A DNA stretch of 64,000 nucleotides. Source: WHSW01 sp963828755 (GTDB taxonomy: Bacteria > Actinomycetota > Thermoleophilia > Solirubrobacterales > 70-9). The stretch lies in NCBI GenBank assembly GCA_963828755.1, contig CAWHFY010000003.1, forward strand, positions 1 through 64,000, in the 5' to 3' direction. Below the pieces are notes generated by a model. That model was not told the DNA's origin, did not search any database, and was given only the letters and a program-made list of their open reading frames with translations. Position 1 is the first letter of the stretch, and every line of letters starts with the position of its first letter. The position numbers and the translations under genes were made by a program. Of the stretch, positions 9,251 to 19,946 are shown in pieces.

Positions 9251-10191
9251 GTGCTGATCGCCCGCCGGCTACCGACGGCGGGAACGGATCGCCTGGCTGA
9301 AACGTGTTCGATCAAGGAGGGCGGTCTCGCTGTCACGCCTGAGCGTCTGTTCGCGCTGGCGCCCGGGGTCGATGCGATCGTCGCCGACCCGACGGTCGAA
9401 CGTCGGCGAGCAGCTGCTCGAGGCGGCCGGCCCCCAGCTCCGGGTGGTGGCGAATTTCGCGGTCGGGATCGACAACGTGGACCTCGACGAGTGCCGTCGC
9501 CGCGATGTGATCGTCACCAATACGCCCGACGTGCTCACGGACGCGACGGCCGAGCTGGCGCTCAGCCTCACCCTCGCCGCCGCCCGCCGCACGACCGAGG
9601 CCGAGGCCGACCTACGAGCGGGCCGATGGCGAGGGCCGGACCCGGACGGCTACCTCGGCCTGGAGCTGAGCGGCGCAACCTTCGGCATCGTCGGGATGGG
9701 CCGAATCGGGCATCGCTACGCCGAGCTGGTAGCGGCCCTCGCCGGCGAGATCGTCTACACCAGCCGCACTCGCAAGGCGGGCGCCGAGCGAGGCCTGGGT
9801 GCGGTCCGGGTCGAACTCGAGGAGCTGCTTCGCCGCGCCGACGTGGTCAGCCTGCACGTGCCGGCGACCCCCGAGACGATCGGCCTGATCGGCCGCCGGG
9901 AGCTCGGCGCGATGAAGCCCGACGCGATCCTGATCAACACGGCTCGCGGGTCCCTTGTGGACGCTGCCGCGCTCGCGGACGCCCTGAACGAGGGACGATC
10001 GGGGCCGCCGGCCTCGATGTCTACGAGCACGAGCCCGACGTACCGGACGAGCTGCTTCGGGCCCCTCACTGCGTCCTGCTCCCCCACATCGGCTCGGCGA
10101 CCACGCGCGCGCGGGACGCGATGGCCCTCTGGTCGCCGACAACGTGCTCGCCGCGCTGCGGGGCGACGAGCCGCCCAATCGCGTCGCCTAG
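9251..10191 (+). CDS. D-2-hydroxyacid dehydrogenase, NAD(P)-binding (frameshifted)
   Basis: It resembles glyoxylate/hydroxypyruvate reductases and phosphoglycerate dehydrogenase-like enzymes. Visible are VVANFAVGIDNVDLDECRRR, the Rossmann loop ATFGIVGMGRIGHRYAEL, the VSLHVPATPETIGLIG segment, INTARGSLVDAAALADAL with the substrate Arg, a catalytic Glu in GLDVYEHEPDVPDELL, and PHIGSATTRARDAM with the catalytic His. The start is uncertain; a GTG at 9251 (VLIARRLPTAG) best matches where the family begins. Breaks lie near 9408, 9998 and 10125. It ends at the TAG at 10189-10191 and is convergent with the mutarotase. Confidence 0.8.
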
Positions 10192-10205
10192 CCCCGGCTC
10201 GGCTC

Positions 10206-11154
10206 CTAGTCGAGATCCGTCCACCGTGATCGAGAAGATCGCCTCGTACCGCCCACCGGGCGCGACCAGCGGCAGGTCAGGGCCGCCGGCGACGAGGGCG
10301 TTGGTCGGCGCCGTCATCGGCTCGAAGGCGACAACGTCGTCATCGGCAGGCGCGTAGACCTGGGCGAAGCGGTAGCCGGGGCCGACGGAGAGCTCGATTC
10401 GCCGACCGCCGCCGGCGAGCACGAACGGCGCCGCGTCCGGCGGAGCCAGATATTCGTCGTCGAACGTCCTGCTCGCCAAGCGGACCACTCTCCACCTCGA
10501 CCGGCTCGCGCTCGCCGGTCGGGATCATGCGGCGATCGAGCTCCAGGCGCTCGCGCACCGGGATCTCGACCTCCCACTCGGCGCGATCGACTCCGGGGAG
10601 GCGCAGATAGGGGTGATAGCCGAACGAGATCGGCACCGACACATCACCCGACGCGTGGATCGTCGTGGCGATCGTGAGGGTCGTGCCCTTGCAAGGTCGC
10701 CTCGCACTGCACCCGGTGTGGGAACGGAAACGCCGCCAGCAGCTCTTGGTGGGCGGCGAAGTCGAAGCGTCGCGGCCAGGACGCCGCCGTTCCCCGCCGC
10801 CTCGTGCCTGTCCACCTGCCACCCCTCGGCTGCCGCGAGCAGTCCGTGGATCGGGAGCCCCCCGGGGCCGAGGGATAGCGGCAGCCGAGCGTCGTCCAGA
10901 ACGACCTCCCTGCCGGCGACCGGGAACCGCGCCCGCGCGACGCGATTCGCCCACGGATGGAGGAGCGGGATCCCCATCGTCGAGCGCTGCTCGATGTATG
11001 TCCGCAGACCTCCGCGCTGGCCCAGCAGCTCCTCCCCGCGATGGCGCAGCGAGCACCCGACCATGCCGGCGCTCGGGACGAAGGCGGCCTCGAGGCCCGC
11101 GTCGGTCGCGAGCGTCAGCGCGGGAACTCCCTCGACCGTCCGGCTCGCGATCAT
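10206..11154 (-). CDS. Aldose 1-epimerase-like mutarotase (frameshifted)
   Basis: It starts at the ATG at 11154 (MIASRTVEGVPALTLATDAG). Galactose-mutarotase-like landmarks are the HPWANRVARARFPVAG stretch, GLPIHGLLAAAEGWQV with one catalytic His, ISFGYHPYLRLPGVDRAEWE with the second, and a C-terminal Glu region around YRFAQVYAPADDDVVAFEPM. It interconverts sugar anomers or removes sugar phosphates from the wrong anomer. Breaks lie near 10485, 10690 and 10780. A last one near 10220 would give an LD-stop ending at the TAG (minus strand) at 10206-10208. Its neighbours point to hexose metabolism, next to glucose-6-phosphate dehydrogenase. Confidence 0.75.
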
Positions 11155-11226
11155 TTCGTTGCCACAGTCTGAGGGAACGGGTCGCTGATTGCGACAAGAA
11201 CGCTACAACCGGCGCTGCGAGGTAGG

Positions 11227-12639
11227 ATGGGGCCCATGCCAGGAAAGCGGAGTACGGCATGCGACGTGTTCGTCATCTTCGGGATCACCGGCGATCTGGC
11301 GAAGGTGATGACCTTCCACTCGCTCTACCGGCTCGAGGCCCGGGGGCTGCTCGACTGCCCGATCGTCGGCGTGGCCTTCGACGACTGGTCGGACAAGGAC
11401 CTCCGTGATCACGCCCGCAAGGCGATCGAGACCTCGTCCGGGCGGAAGCCCGACCCGAAGGTCTTCAACCGACTCGCCAAGCGCCTCTCCTACGTCCAGG
11501 GCGACTTCGCCGAGGCCGACACCTACGAGCGCCTCGCCGCCCAGATCAAGGGGGCGAGGACCCCGGTCTTCTATCTGGAGATCCCGCCGTCGCTCTTCGG
11601 CATGACGATCAAGGGGCTGGCCGAGGCCGGTCTGACCGGGCACGCGAGAGTGGTCGTCGAGAAGCCCTTCGGCCACGACCTCGCTTCCGCCCGCGAGCTC
11701 GCCGCGGAGATCCATCAGTACATCCGTGAGGACCAGCTCTACCGGATCGACCACTTCCTCGGCGTGATGGGGCTGGCCGAGATTCTCTATCTGCGTTTCG
11801 GGAATGCGATGTTCGAGCCCGTCTGGAACCGCAACAGCGTCGCCTGCGTCCAGATCACGATGGCGGAGGACTTCGGAGTCTCCGACCGCGGCAGCTTCTA
11901 CGACCCCGTCGGCGCCCTCCGGGACGTGGTGGTCAACCACCTGATGCAGGTGGTCGCGGCGGCTGCGATGGAACCGCCCGCCAGCCGCGACGCCCGGGCG
12001 TTGAAGGACGCGATGTTCGGTGTCTTCTCGGCGATGCCGAAGGCCGACCCGAAGCAGTACGTGCGAGGGCAGTACGAGGGCTACCGGAAGATCAAGGGGG
12101 TCGCGAAGGACTCGAAGACGGAGACCTTTGCGGCGATGCGCTTCGAGATCGACAACTGGCGCTGGACCGGAGTCCCGTTCTTCATCCGGACGGGGAAGGT
12201 GCTCCCGGTGGAGCAGTGGGAGCTCAGGCTGATCTTCAAGGAGCCGCCGCGCCTCGGCTACAGCGCGAACAGCCGGCGGCGGACCGAGCCCGACCAGCTC
12301 GTCGTCAGGCTCCACCCGACCACCGGGATTCGTCTGCTGCTCGACGCACAGCGCAGTGACGAAACCAGACCCGAGCAGATCAACCTCGACATGGAGTTCG
12401 CCGAGGAGGGCGGCGAGGGCCCGACCCCATACGAGGTCCTCCTGCACGCCGCGATGATCGGCAACAGCACGCGCTTCACCCGACAGGACAACATCGAGGA
12501 GACCTGGCGGGTCTGCGGCCCGCTGCTCGAGAAGCCGCCCAGGGTCCTGCCGTACAAGCCCGGCACCTGGGGACCGAAGGCCGCCGACCGGCTGGTGAAG
12601 GACTACGGCGGCTGGCACGAGCCGTGGACCGGGTCATGA
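11227..12639 (+). CDS. zwf: Glucose-6-phosphate dehydrogenase
   Basis: An intact 470-residue enzyme that oxidises glucose 6-phosphate to 6-phosphogluconolactone with NAD(P), the entry to the oxidative pentose phosphate or Entner-Doudoroff route. The Rossmann turn is FGITGDLAKVMTFHSLYRLE, with T and V where many enzymes have S and K/R. The substrate and catalytic signature is RIDHFLGVMGLAEILYLRF, followed by VQITMAEDFGVSDRGSFYD. GAGG-type sequence precedes the ATG at 11227; a second ATG at 11236 is also possible. Its stop overlaps the ATG of the GH15 gene (ATGA), making it the first gene of a long coupled operon. Confidence 0.93.
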   Translation: MGPMPGKRSTACDVFVIFGITGDLAKVMTFHSLYRLEARGLLDCPIVGVAFDDWSDKDLRDHARKAIETSSGRKPDPKVFNRLAKRLSYVQGDFAEADTYERLAAQIKGARTPVFYLEIPPSLFGMTIKGLAEAGLTGHARVVVEKPFGHDLASARELAAEIHQYIREDQLYRIDHFLGVMGLAEILYLRFGNAMFEPVWNRNSVACVQITMAEDFGVSDRGSFYDPVGALRDVVVNHLMQVVAAAAMEPPASRDARALKDAMFGVFSAMPKADPKQYVRGQYEGYRKIKGVAKDSKTETFAAMRFEIDNWRWTGVPFFIRTGKVLPVEQWELRLIFKEPPRLGYSANSRRRTEPDQLVVRLHPTTGIRLLLDAQRSDETRPEQINLDMEFAEEGGEGPTPYEVLLHAAMIGNSTRFTRQDNIEETWRVCGPLLEKPPRVLPYKPGTWGPKAADRLVKDYGGWHEPWTGS

Positions 12640-14623
12640 GTCCCGCGAAGCAGAAGGGCGCCGGAAAGACCCGCTCCAGCGGCAAGGCGGCGGCGAGTGG
12701 AGCCGGCAAAGCGCCCGCGGCCGGCAAGGAGAAGGGAATGCCCCAGAGCGCCGCGATGCCGTCGCCGTTTCCGCCGATCGCGGACTACGCCTTCCTCTCC
12801 AACTGCCATACCGGCGCACTGGTGGCGCCCGACGGGGCGATCGACTGGCTCTGCGTGCCGCGCTTCGACTCGCCCAGCGTCTTCGGGACCCTGCTCGACC
12901 GGCGAAGCGGGCTCGTTCCGCTTCGGTCCCTTCGGGATCAACGTCCCGACGGCGCGGATCTACGAGCCCGGCACGAACATCCTCAACACGACCTGGCACA
13001 CGCCGACCGGCTGGGCGATGGTGCGCGACGCGCTGACGATCGGCCCGACCCGGCACGAGGACGAGATCACCCCGCATACGCGGGCCCCGGCCGACGAGGA
13101 CGCCCATCACTTGCTGGTTCGGACGGTGCTCTGCTCGGACGGTTCGGTCGAGATGGAGCTGCTCTGCGAGCCGGACTTCGACTACGGGCGCGACGCCGGG
13201 CCGACTGGTCGCTGGTCGGAGACCGTCACACCGCCGATGCAAGCGGCGGCGGGACCGACGATCAGGCTGCGCAGCAGCATGCCCCTCGGGGTCGAGGGAG
13301 AAGCGGTGCAGGCGCGCCACACGCTGCAGAAGGGCGAGCAGGCCTTCTGCTCGCTCTCCTGGGCCGAGGAGCTGGCCTCGCCGGAGGACGTCGACGAGGC
13401 CAACGCGCGCCTCGGCGAGACGACCGAGTACTGGCGCACCTGGCTCTACAAGGCCCGGATGCCCGACCACCGCTTCCGAGAGGCGATCCAGCGCTCGGCG
13501 CTGACGATCAAGGGTCTCACCTACATGCCGACCGGCGCGACCGTGGCCGCCCTGACGACCTCGCTGCCCGAGACACCCGGCGGCGAGCGCAACTGGGACT
13601 ACCGCTTCACCTGGATCCGCGACTCGACCTTCACCCTGCAGGCCCTCCACTTCCTGAACCTGGACTGGGAGGCCAACGAGTTCATGCAGTTCATCGGCGA
13701 CCTCGAGCCGAACGAGGACGGTGCGCTGCAGATCATGTACGGGATCGACGGGCGCCGCGACCTGACCGAGTCGACTCGGGATGATCTCTCCGGATACGCG
13801 GGCGCGTCGCCGGTGCGGGTCGGAAACGGCGCCTTCGACCAGCGCCAGAACGACGTCTTCGGTGCGGCGCTCGACTCGATCCTCCTGCACACCCGTCGCA
13901 GCCAGCGGCTGCCGCGGCGACTCTGGCCGGTCGTCGCAGGCCCAGGCCGAGTGCGCCACCGAAAGTCTGGAAGAAGCCGGACCAGGGGATCTGGGAGGCG
14001 CGCGGCGAGCCCCAGCACTACGTCTCCTCGAAGCTCATGTGCTGGGTCGCGATGGACCGCGCCTCGAAGCTCGCGGAGATCCGAGGGGACTCGAGACCTG
14101 CAGGAGACATGGGGCGGCAGACGGCTGAGGAGATCCGCAAGGACATCCTCGAGCACGGCGTCACGGGACGGGGTCCTGCGCCAGCACTACGACACCGACG
14201 CCCTCGACGCTTCGACACTGCTTGGCGGCCGCTGTTCGGCTTCCTGCCCGGCGACGACGAGGTGCTGCGCAAGAGCGTGCTGGCGATCGCGGACGACCTC
14301 ACCGAGGACGGATTCGTGCTGCGCTACCGGACCGGCGAGACCGACGACGGGCTCTCGGGCAAGGAGGGCAGCTTCCTGATCTGCTCCTTCTGGCTCGTCT
14401 CGGCGTCTGGCGATCATCGGCGAGCAGCAGCGCGCCCGCGACCTGATGGACAGGCTGCTCCGCGTCGCCTCGCCGCTCGGCCTCTACGCCGAGGAGTTCG
14501 ACACCGCAGCACGGGCCGCCACCTGGGGAACTTCCCCCAGGCCTTCTCGCACCTCGCCTTGATCGAGGCGGCGGCGCGGATCATCCTCGCGAGCGCCTCG
14601 AGGAGTTCGGCGTCAACGCATGA
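12636..14623 (+). CDS. GH15 family glycoside hydrolase, trehalase/glucoamylase-like (frameshifted)
   Basis: About 660 residues. A Lys/Ala/Gly-rich N-terminal tail (about 40 residues) is followed by the actinobacterial GH15 opening PIADYAFLSNCHTGALVAPD and GAIDWLCVPRFDSPSVFGTL. The (alpha/alpha)6 catalytic part follows, with ERNWDYRFTWIRDSTFTLQA and LYAEEFD, where the Glu pair is the expected acid/base. The closing family signature GNFPQAFSHLALIEAAARII is present. Homologues in mycobacteria hydrolyse trehalose to glucose. Breaks lie near 12903, 13935, 13970, 14095, 14170, 14225, 14405 and 14510. It shares ATGA overlaps with zwf before it and the GMC oxidoreductase after it. Confidence 0.82.
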
Positions 14624-16210
14624 GCGACTACGACGTGATCGTGATCGGCAGCGGCGCCGGCGGCGGGACGTTGGTCAACCGGCTCGCTCCGTCCGGCAAG
14701 AAGATCCTGCTGCTCGAGCGCGGGGACTTCCTGCCTCGCGAGCCGCAGAACTGGCGGGCCGAGGACGTCTTCGTCGACGACCGCTACAGTCGGAGGACAC
14801 CTGGTACGACGCCGAGACGACGAAGGCGTTCGCCCCGCAGGTGCACTACTTCGTCGGCGGCGCGACCAAGATGTTCGGCGCGGCGCTCTACCGCCTGCGC
14901 GCCGAGGACTTCGGCGAGGTCCGGCATCGAGGATGGCGTCTCGCGGGCCTGGCCGATCTCCTACGACGAGATGGAGCCCTACTACACGCAGGCGGAGGAG
15001 CTCTACCAGGTGCACGGTGCTCGAGGCGAGGACCCGACCGAGCCCCCGGCAAGCGCTCCCTATCCCTTCCCGGCCGTCTCCCACGAGCCGCGCATCCAGC
15101 AGCTCTCCGACGATCTCGCCGCCGCCGGCTACCGCCCCTTCCACGCGCCGTGCGGGGTGATGTTCGACGAGGCGAACATGCCCTACAGCGCCTGCGTCCG
15201 CTGCGACAACTGCGATGGCTTTCCCTGCCTGGTGCACGCGAAGTCCGACGCCGAGGTGATCGCAGTGCGGCCCGCGCTCGAGCACGCGAACGTCACGCTG
15301 CTGACGAACGCAGAGGCGGTGGCTCTCAACACCGACGCCGGCGGTGAGCGCGGTGACGGAGGTCGTGGTCGAGCGCGACGGCGAGCCGGGAGACCTACTC
15401 AGCCGACATCGTCGCGGTCTCCTGCGGTGCGGCCAACTCCGCCAAGCTGCTGCTCGCCTCCGCCACCGACAAGCATCCGAATGGCCTGGCGAACGGTTCC
15501 GACCAGGTGGGCCGCAACTACATGTTCCACAACAGCCAGGCCGTCCTGGCCCTGTCGAAGGAGCCAGAACCCGACCGATCTTCCAGAAGACGCTCGGGCT
15601 CAATGACTTCTACTTCGCCGGTGACGAGTTCGATCACCCGCTCGGCAACATCCAGATGGTCGGCAAGTCCCAGGCTCCGATGTATCGGGGAGAGAAGCCG
15701 GGCGAGACGAAGCTGGCCCCCAGCTGGAGCCTTGAGAAGATCGCCGCCCACGCCGTCGACTTCTGGCTCTCGACCGAGGATCTGCCGAAGCCCGAGAACC
15801 GGGTGACGCTCACGGACGACGGGGCAATCAGGCTGAGCTACACCTACTCCAACGAGAAGCCGAAGAAGGAGCTCTACGACAAGCTCAAGTCCATCCTCGG
15901 CGACATCGGCATGCACGAGGGCCACCTTCTCCCACATCACGCCTACCTGAAGAACGAGATCCCGGTGGCGGGGGTCGCGCATCAGTCCGGGACCTGCCGC
16001 TTCGGCACCGATCCCGCCGACTCGGTGCTCGACACGGACTGCAAGGCCCACGAGCTCGACAACCTCTACGTGGTCGACACCAGCTTCTTTCCCAGCATCG
16101 GGGCCGTCAACCCCGGTTTGACGGCGATGGCGAACGCGATTCGCGTCGGCGACCACCTGCTCGAGCGGATGGGGGCGACGGCCGAGGGCGAGTCCGCTCG
16201 TGCCGGCTGA
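14620..16210 (+). CDS. GMC-family FAD oxidoreductase (frameshifted)
   Basis: It oxidises an alcohol or sugar with FAD and passes electrons on. The ADP-binding start is DYDVIVIGSGAGGGTLVNRL. Midway a Cys cluster ACVRCDNCDGFPCLVHAKSD matches GMC enzymes of the choline/glucose dehydrogenase branch. The C-terminus has VAHQSGTCRFGTDPADSVLD and DTSFFPSIGAVNPGLTAMAN, which holds the catalytic His/Asn area. No signal peptide is seen, so it is probably cytoplasmic or membrane-associated. Breaks lie near 14796, 14926, 15345, 15391 and 15565. It overlaps GH15 by four bases and the NADH dehydrogenase by eleven, suggesting its electrons enter the quinone pool with that enzyme. The acceptor is inferred. 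Confidence 0.82.
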
Positions 16211-17524
16211 GGCGTCTTCGGGACGCCGGCGAGTCGTAATCGTCGGCGGCGGGTTCGGTGGGCTCGCCGCCGCCAAGGAGTTGCGGCGGCGCCGACGCCG
16301 AGGTGACGCTCGTGGATCGGATGAGCCACCATCTGTTCCAGCCGCTCCTCTACCAGGCGGCGGCCGGGCGGTCTCTCCGAGGGCCAGATCGCATCGCCGA
16401 TTCGGGTGCTGCTGAAGCGACAACGAAACGTGCGCGTGTTGATGGCGGACGTCACCGATCTCGATGTCGACGGTCGCAAGCTCAGCCTCGACACCGGGGA
16501 AGAGCTCGCCTACGACAGCCTGATCCTCGCCTGTGGGGCCGAGACCTCGTACTTCGGTCACGACGACTGGAGGTCGGTGTCGTTCGGATTGAAGACCCTC
16601 GAGGACGTCGTCCGGCTGCGCAGTCGGATCTTCTCGGCGTTCGAAGAGGCCGAGCGGGCCAGCGATCCGGCCGACCGCGAGGAATGGCTGACCTTTGCGG
16701 TCGTTGGCGGCGGCCCGACGGGCGTGGAGACGAGCGGTGTGCTCGCCATCCTGGCCCACGACCTGCGGCGCGACTTCTCGCGGGCCGACACGACCAAGGC
16801 CCAGGTGATCCTCGTCGATGCCGGGGAGCGGGTCGTCCCGGCCTTCAGCGAGAAACTGTCGGCCAAAGCCGCCGAGGAGCTCGCTTCGCTCGGGGTCACG
16901 GTGCGCGAAGGTCTGCGCGCGACGGCGATCGACGACCGGGGATTGACGGTCAAGACAGGCGAGGCCGAGGAGCGGATCAACGCCAGGACGGTGATCTGGG
17001 CCGCAGGCGTTGGGGCCGCGCCGCTGACCGAGGCGGTAGCGCGCGCGACGGGCGCCAACACCGACCGGGGAGGCCGAATTGAGGTCAACCCCGATTGCAC
17101 GATCCCGGGTCATCCCGAGATCTCGGCGATCGGCGACATGGCGAGCCACCCCGACGCCGACGGCAAGCCGTTGCCCGGCCTCGCGACGGTGGCGATCCAG
17201 CAGGCGCGCCACGTCGCCAAAGGGATTCGGGCCGGACAGCCGGGGGCATCGACTCCGTTTCGCTACTTCGACAAGGGTGCGCTCGCGGTCGTCGGACGCG
17301 GCAGGGCGGTCTGCGAGGTGAGGGGGCGCGAGGTCTCCGGTCGCCTCGCCTTCTACATGTATCTCAGCGTTCATCTGTTCTATCTCAGCGGCGTGCTGGG
17401 CAACCGACTCGGCGTCATCAGGGCCTGGATCGAAGCGCGATTCGGTGTGCTGGAGAACCGGGTGATCGAGGACCAGTTGCCCCCAGGTCCCGGTCTGGCC
17501 GCTGAGACGAAGGCGGCCAAGTGA
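16200..17524 (+). CDS. ndh: Type II NADH:quinone oxidoreductase (frameshifted near the start)
   Basis: A single-subunit, non-proton-pumping NADH dehydrogenase. It has an FAD-binding VVIVGGGFGGLAAAKELRR, the LVDRMSHHLFQPLLYQAAAG block typical of NDH-2, a second Rossmann site FAVVGGGPTGVETSGVLAIL, and HPEISAIGDMASHPDADGKP before a quinone-site block (ATVAIQQARHVAKGI). The C-terminal amphipathic and hydrophobic segment (YMYLSVHLFYLSGVLGNRLG) anchors it to the membrane. It starts at the GTG at 16200 inside the GMC gene. Breaks lie near 16288 and 16380. Its stop overlaps the GTG of cydA, so NADH dehydrogenase and terminal oxidase are made together. Confidence 0.9.
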
Positions 17525-18930
17525 GCGGCGCCGCCTCGGTAATCGATCACCTGCCGAGCCTGCTGGCAGTCTCGTCCGAGCTGCTCCCCGCTCGGAGCCA
17601 GATGGCGTTCACGCTCGGCTTCCACATCATCCTCGCCTGCCTGGGCGTCGCCTTCCCGGCGCTGATGCTGATCGCCAACTGGATCGGCCTGAAGCGCAAC
17701 GACGAGGCCGCCCTCGGGCTCGCGCGCCGCTGGTCGAAGGTCGCGGCGGTCCTGTTCGCGGTCGGCGCCGTCACGGGCACCGTGCTCTCGTTCGAGTTCG
17801 GGCTCCTGTGGCCGGCGTTCACGGGCAAGTTCGGCGACGTGTTCGGAATCCTGTTCGCGATCGAGGGGATTTTCTTCTTCCTCGAGGCGATCTTCATCGC
17901 GATCTACATCTTCGGCTGGGATCGGCTGAGCGGCTGGGCGCACTTCTGGACCGGGGTGCCGATCGCGATCTGCGGGATCGGCGGGGCCTACTCGGTGGTC
18001 AGCGTCAACGCCTGGATGAACCAGCCGCAGGGCTACACCCTCGACGCCGCCGGCAACGTCACCGACATCGACCCGCTGAAGGTGATGTTCACCCCCGCGA
18101 CCGGCTACGAGGTGGTCCACATGATCCTCGCCGCCTACATGGTCACCGCCTTCCTGGTCGCCTCCGTGTACGCGGTCGGCATGCTGCGCGGGCGCCGCGA
18201 CCGCCACCACCGGCTCGGCCTGCTGATCCCGCTCGCGGTCGGCTGCATCCTGGCCCCGGTTCAATTCATGGTCGGCGACACCGCGGCGCGAGCGATCGCC
18301 GATGACCAGCCGATCAAGTTCGCCGCGATGGAGTGCGTCGATCACACCCACTCCGACGTCACCGAGTACATCTACGGGGTCTGCACCGACGACGGGGTCA
18401 AGTGGGGGATCGGGATCCCAGGGTTCGACTCGTTCCTGGTCGGGTTCAGCACCGACACCGAGGTCACCGGCCTCGACACGGTCCCGGCCGACGAGCGCCC
18501 GCCCGCGAACACGATGCTGCACTGGTCATTCGACACCATGGTCGGGATCGGCAGCGCGCTGATCGCGCTCGGGGCGTGGTTCGGGTTCGTCTGGTGGAGG
18601 CGCAGGGACATCCCGAAGACGCCATGGTTCCTGCGCGCGGTCGCGGTCTCGGGGATCGCGGCGATCGTCGCCATGGAATGCGGCTGGATCGTCACCGAGG
18701 TCGGGCGCCAGCCGTGGATCGTTCAGGGCGTGATGAGGACCTCCGAGGCGGTGACCGGGGCCAGCGGTGTCTGGCTGACCTTCTCGATCGTGCTCGTGCT
18801 CTACACCGCCCTGGGCATCGCGACCGTTCTGATCCTCCGCCGGATGGCGCGGCGCTGGCGCGAGCAGGGGCCGGATGCGGTCGACGTGCCGTACGGCCCA
18901 AGCACCGAGATCCCGGAGGAGGCGAGATGA
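17521..18930 (+). CDS. cydA: Cytochrome bd oxidase subunit I
   Basis: An intact 469-residue protein with about nine membrane helices that oxidises quinol and reduces O2 to water without pumping protons. Landmarks are the N-terminal helix with the haem-ligand His in QMAFTLGFHIILACLGVAFP, the GRQPWIVQGVMRTSEAVTG block with MECGWIVTEVGRQPW before it (haem b558 Met region), and the loop DDQPIKFAAMECVDHTHSD, the start of the Q-loop. The Q-loop is short, as in the CioA/cyanide-insensitive class. It starts with the GTG at 17521 overlapping the ndh stop. The ATGA overlap with cydB and a GGAGGAGG-type ribosome site before it indicate tight coupling. Confidence 0.95.
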   Translation: MSGAASVIDHLPSLLAVSSELLPARSQMAFTLGFHIILACLGVAFPALMLIANWIGLKRNDEAALGLARRWSKVAAVLFAVGAVTGTVLSFEFGLLWPAFTGKFGDVFGILFAIEGIFFFLEAIFIAIYIFGWDRLSGWAHFWTGVPIAICGIGGAYSVVSVNAWMNQPQGYTLDAAGNVTDIDPLKVMFTPATGYEVVHMILAAYMVTAFLVASVYAVGMLRGRRDRHHRLGLLIPLAVGCILAPVQFMVGDTAARAIADDQPIKFAAMECVDHTHSDVTEYIYGVCTDDGVKWGIGIPGFDSFLVGFSTDTEVTGLDTVPADERPPANTMLHWSFDTMVGIGSALIALGAWFGFVWWRRRDIPKTPWFLRAVAVSGIAAIVAMECGWIVTEVGRQPWIVQGVMRTSEAVTGASGVWLTFSIVLVLYTALGIATVLILRRMARRWREQGPDAVDVPYGPSTEIPEEAR

Positions 18931-19943
18931 GCAAGGCCGACGTTTGCGCAGCGATCCTCTGGGTCGGGGCGACGCTGTACGCCGTCTTCGGCGGCGCCGA
19001 CTTCGGCGCCGGGTTCTGGTCGCTCGTCGGCGGCAAGAGCGAGCGCGGCGACCGCGCCCGGCGGCTGATCGACTCGGCGATCGGCCCGGTCTGGGAGGCC
19101 AACCACGTCTGGCTGATCTTCATCCTCGTCGTCCTCTGGACCGCCTTCTCGGTCGCCTTCGAGGCGGTGATGTCGACCTTGTTCATCCCGCTCTGCCTGG
19201 CGGCTCTGGGGATCGTCCTGCGCGGCTCTGGCTTTGCCTTCCACGAGGTCGTCAAGCGGCCGGCCGAGCGCAGCTTCGCCGAGCATCTGTTCGCGGCCTC
19301 TTCCGTGATCACCCCGTTCTTCATGGGCACCGTGGTCGGCGCAATCGCCTCCGGCCGGGTCCCGCCCGGCAACGCGACGGGCGACCCGTGGTCGAGCTGG
19401 CTGAATCCGGTCTCGATCCTGGTCGGGGTCCTTTTCGTCGCTACCGGCGCCTACCTGGCGGCGGTCTTCCTGATCACCGACGCCCGCCACGCCGACGACG
19501 AGGACCTCGAGCGCTACTTCGCCGACCGGGCGCTGATCGCGGCGATCGCCACCGGGGCGATCGCGGTTGTCGGGATCTTCGTGCTCCGCGAGGACGCCAC
19601 CTACGTCTACGACCGGCTCACCTCCGAAGCCCTGCCGCTGGTGATCGCCTCCGCGATCTTCGGAATCGGCGCGCTGGTGGCGATCCGGCGCGGAGCCCGG
19701 CTCGGGGCCCGGCCACTCGCAGTCGGCGCCGTGACCGCGGTGATCTGGGGCTGGGGCGTTGCCCAATTCCCCTACCTGCTGCCGACCTCGCTGACGATCT
19801 CCGACGGCGCCGGCACCGGGCCGACGCTGACCATGGTGATCGTCGTCTTCATCGTCGCCGCCCTGCTCGTGCTGCCGGCGCTCGGCCTGCTCTACACGCT
19901 GACCCAGCGCAGCCTGCTCCAAAGCGACTCCGAGAACTCGTAG
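18927..19943 (+). CDS. cydB: Cytochrome bd oxidase subunit II
   Basis: An intact 338-residue, eight-to-nine-helix partner of CydA. The opening (ILWVGATLYAVFGGADFGAG) and the GPVWEANHVWLIFILVVLWTAF block are diagnostic of CydB/CioB. The middle has SSVITPFFMGTVVGAIASGR, and the last helix ends with a polar Ser-rich tail. No cydCD assembly transporter and no small CydX gene follow. The operon ends here, because the next gene is convergent and its stop lies only four bases away at 19947. Confidence 0.95.
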   Translation: MSKADVCAAILWVGATLYAVFGGADFGAGFWSLVGGKSERGDRARRLIDSAIGPVWEANHVWLIFILVVLWTAFSVAFEAVMSTLFIPLCLAALGIVLRGSGFAFHEVVKRPAERSFAEHLFAASSVITPFFMGTVVGAIASGRVPPGNATGDPWSSWLNPVSILVGVLFVATGAYLAAVFLITDARHADDEDLERYFADRALIAAIATGAIAVVGIFVLREDATYVYDRLTSEALPLVIASAIFGIGALVAIRRGARLGARPLAVGAVTAVIWGWGVAQFPYLLPTSLTISDGAGTGPTLTMVIVVFIVAALLVLPALGLLYTLTQRSLLQSDSENS

Positions 19944-19946
19944 GGG

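Noticed and set aside
12636..14623. Programmed frameshifting in the GH15 gene
   Set aside because: The eight breaks have no common slip sequence and fall at random positions, unlike the CTTTGAC site in prfB.
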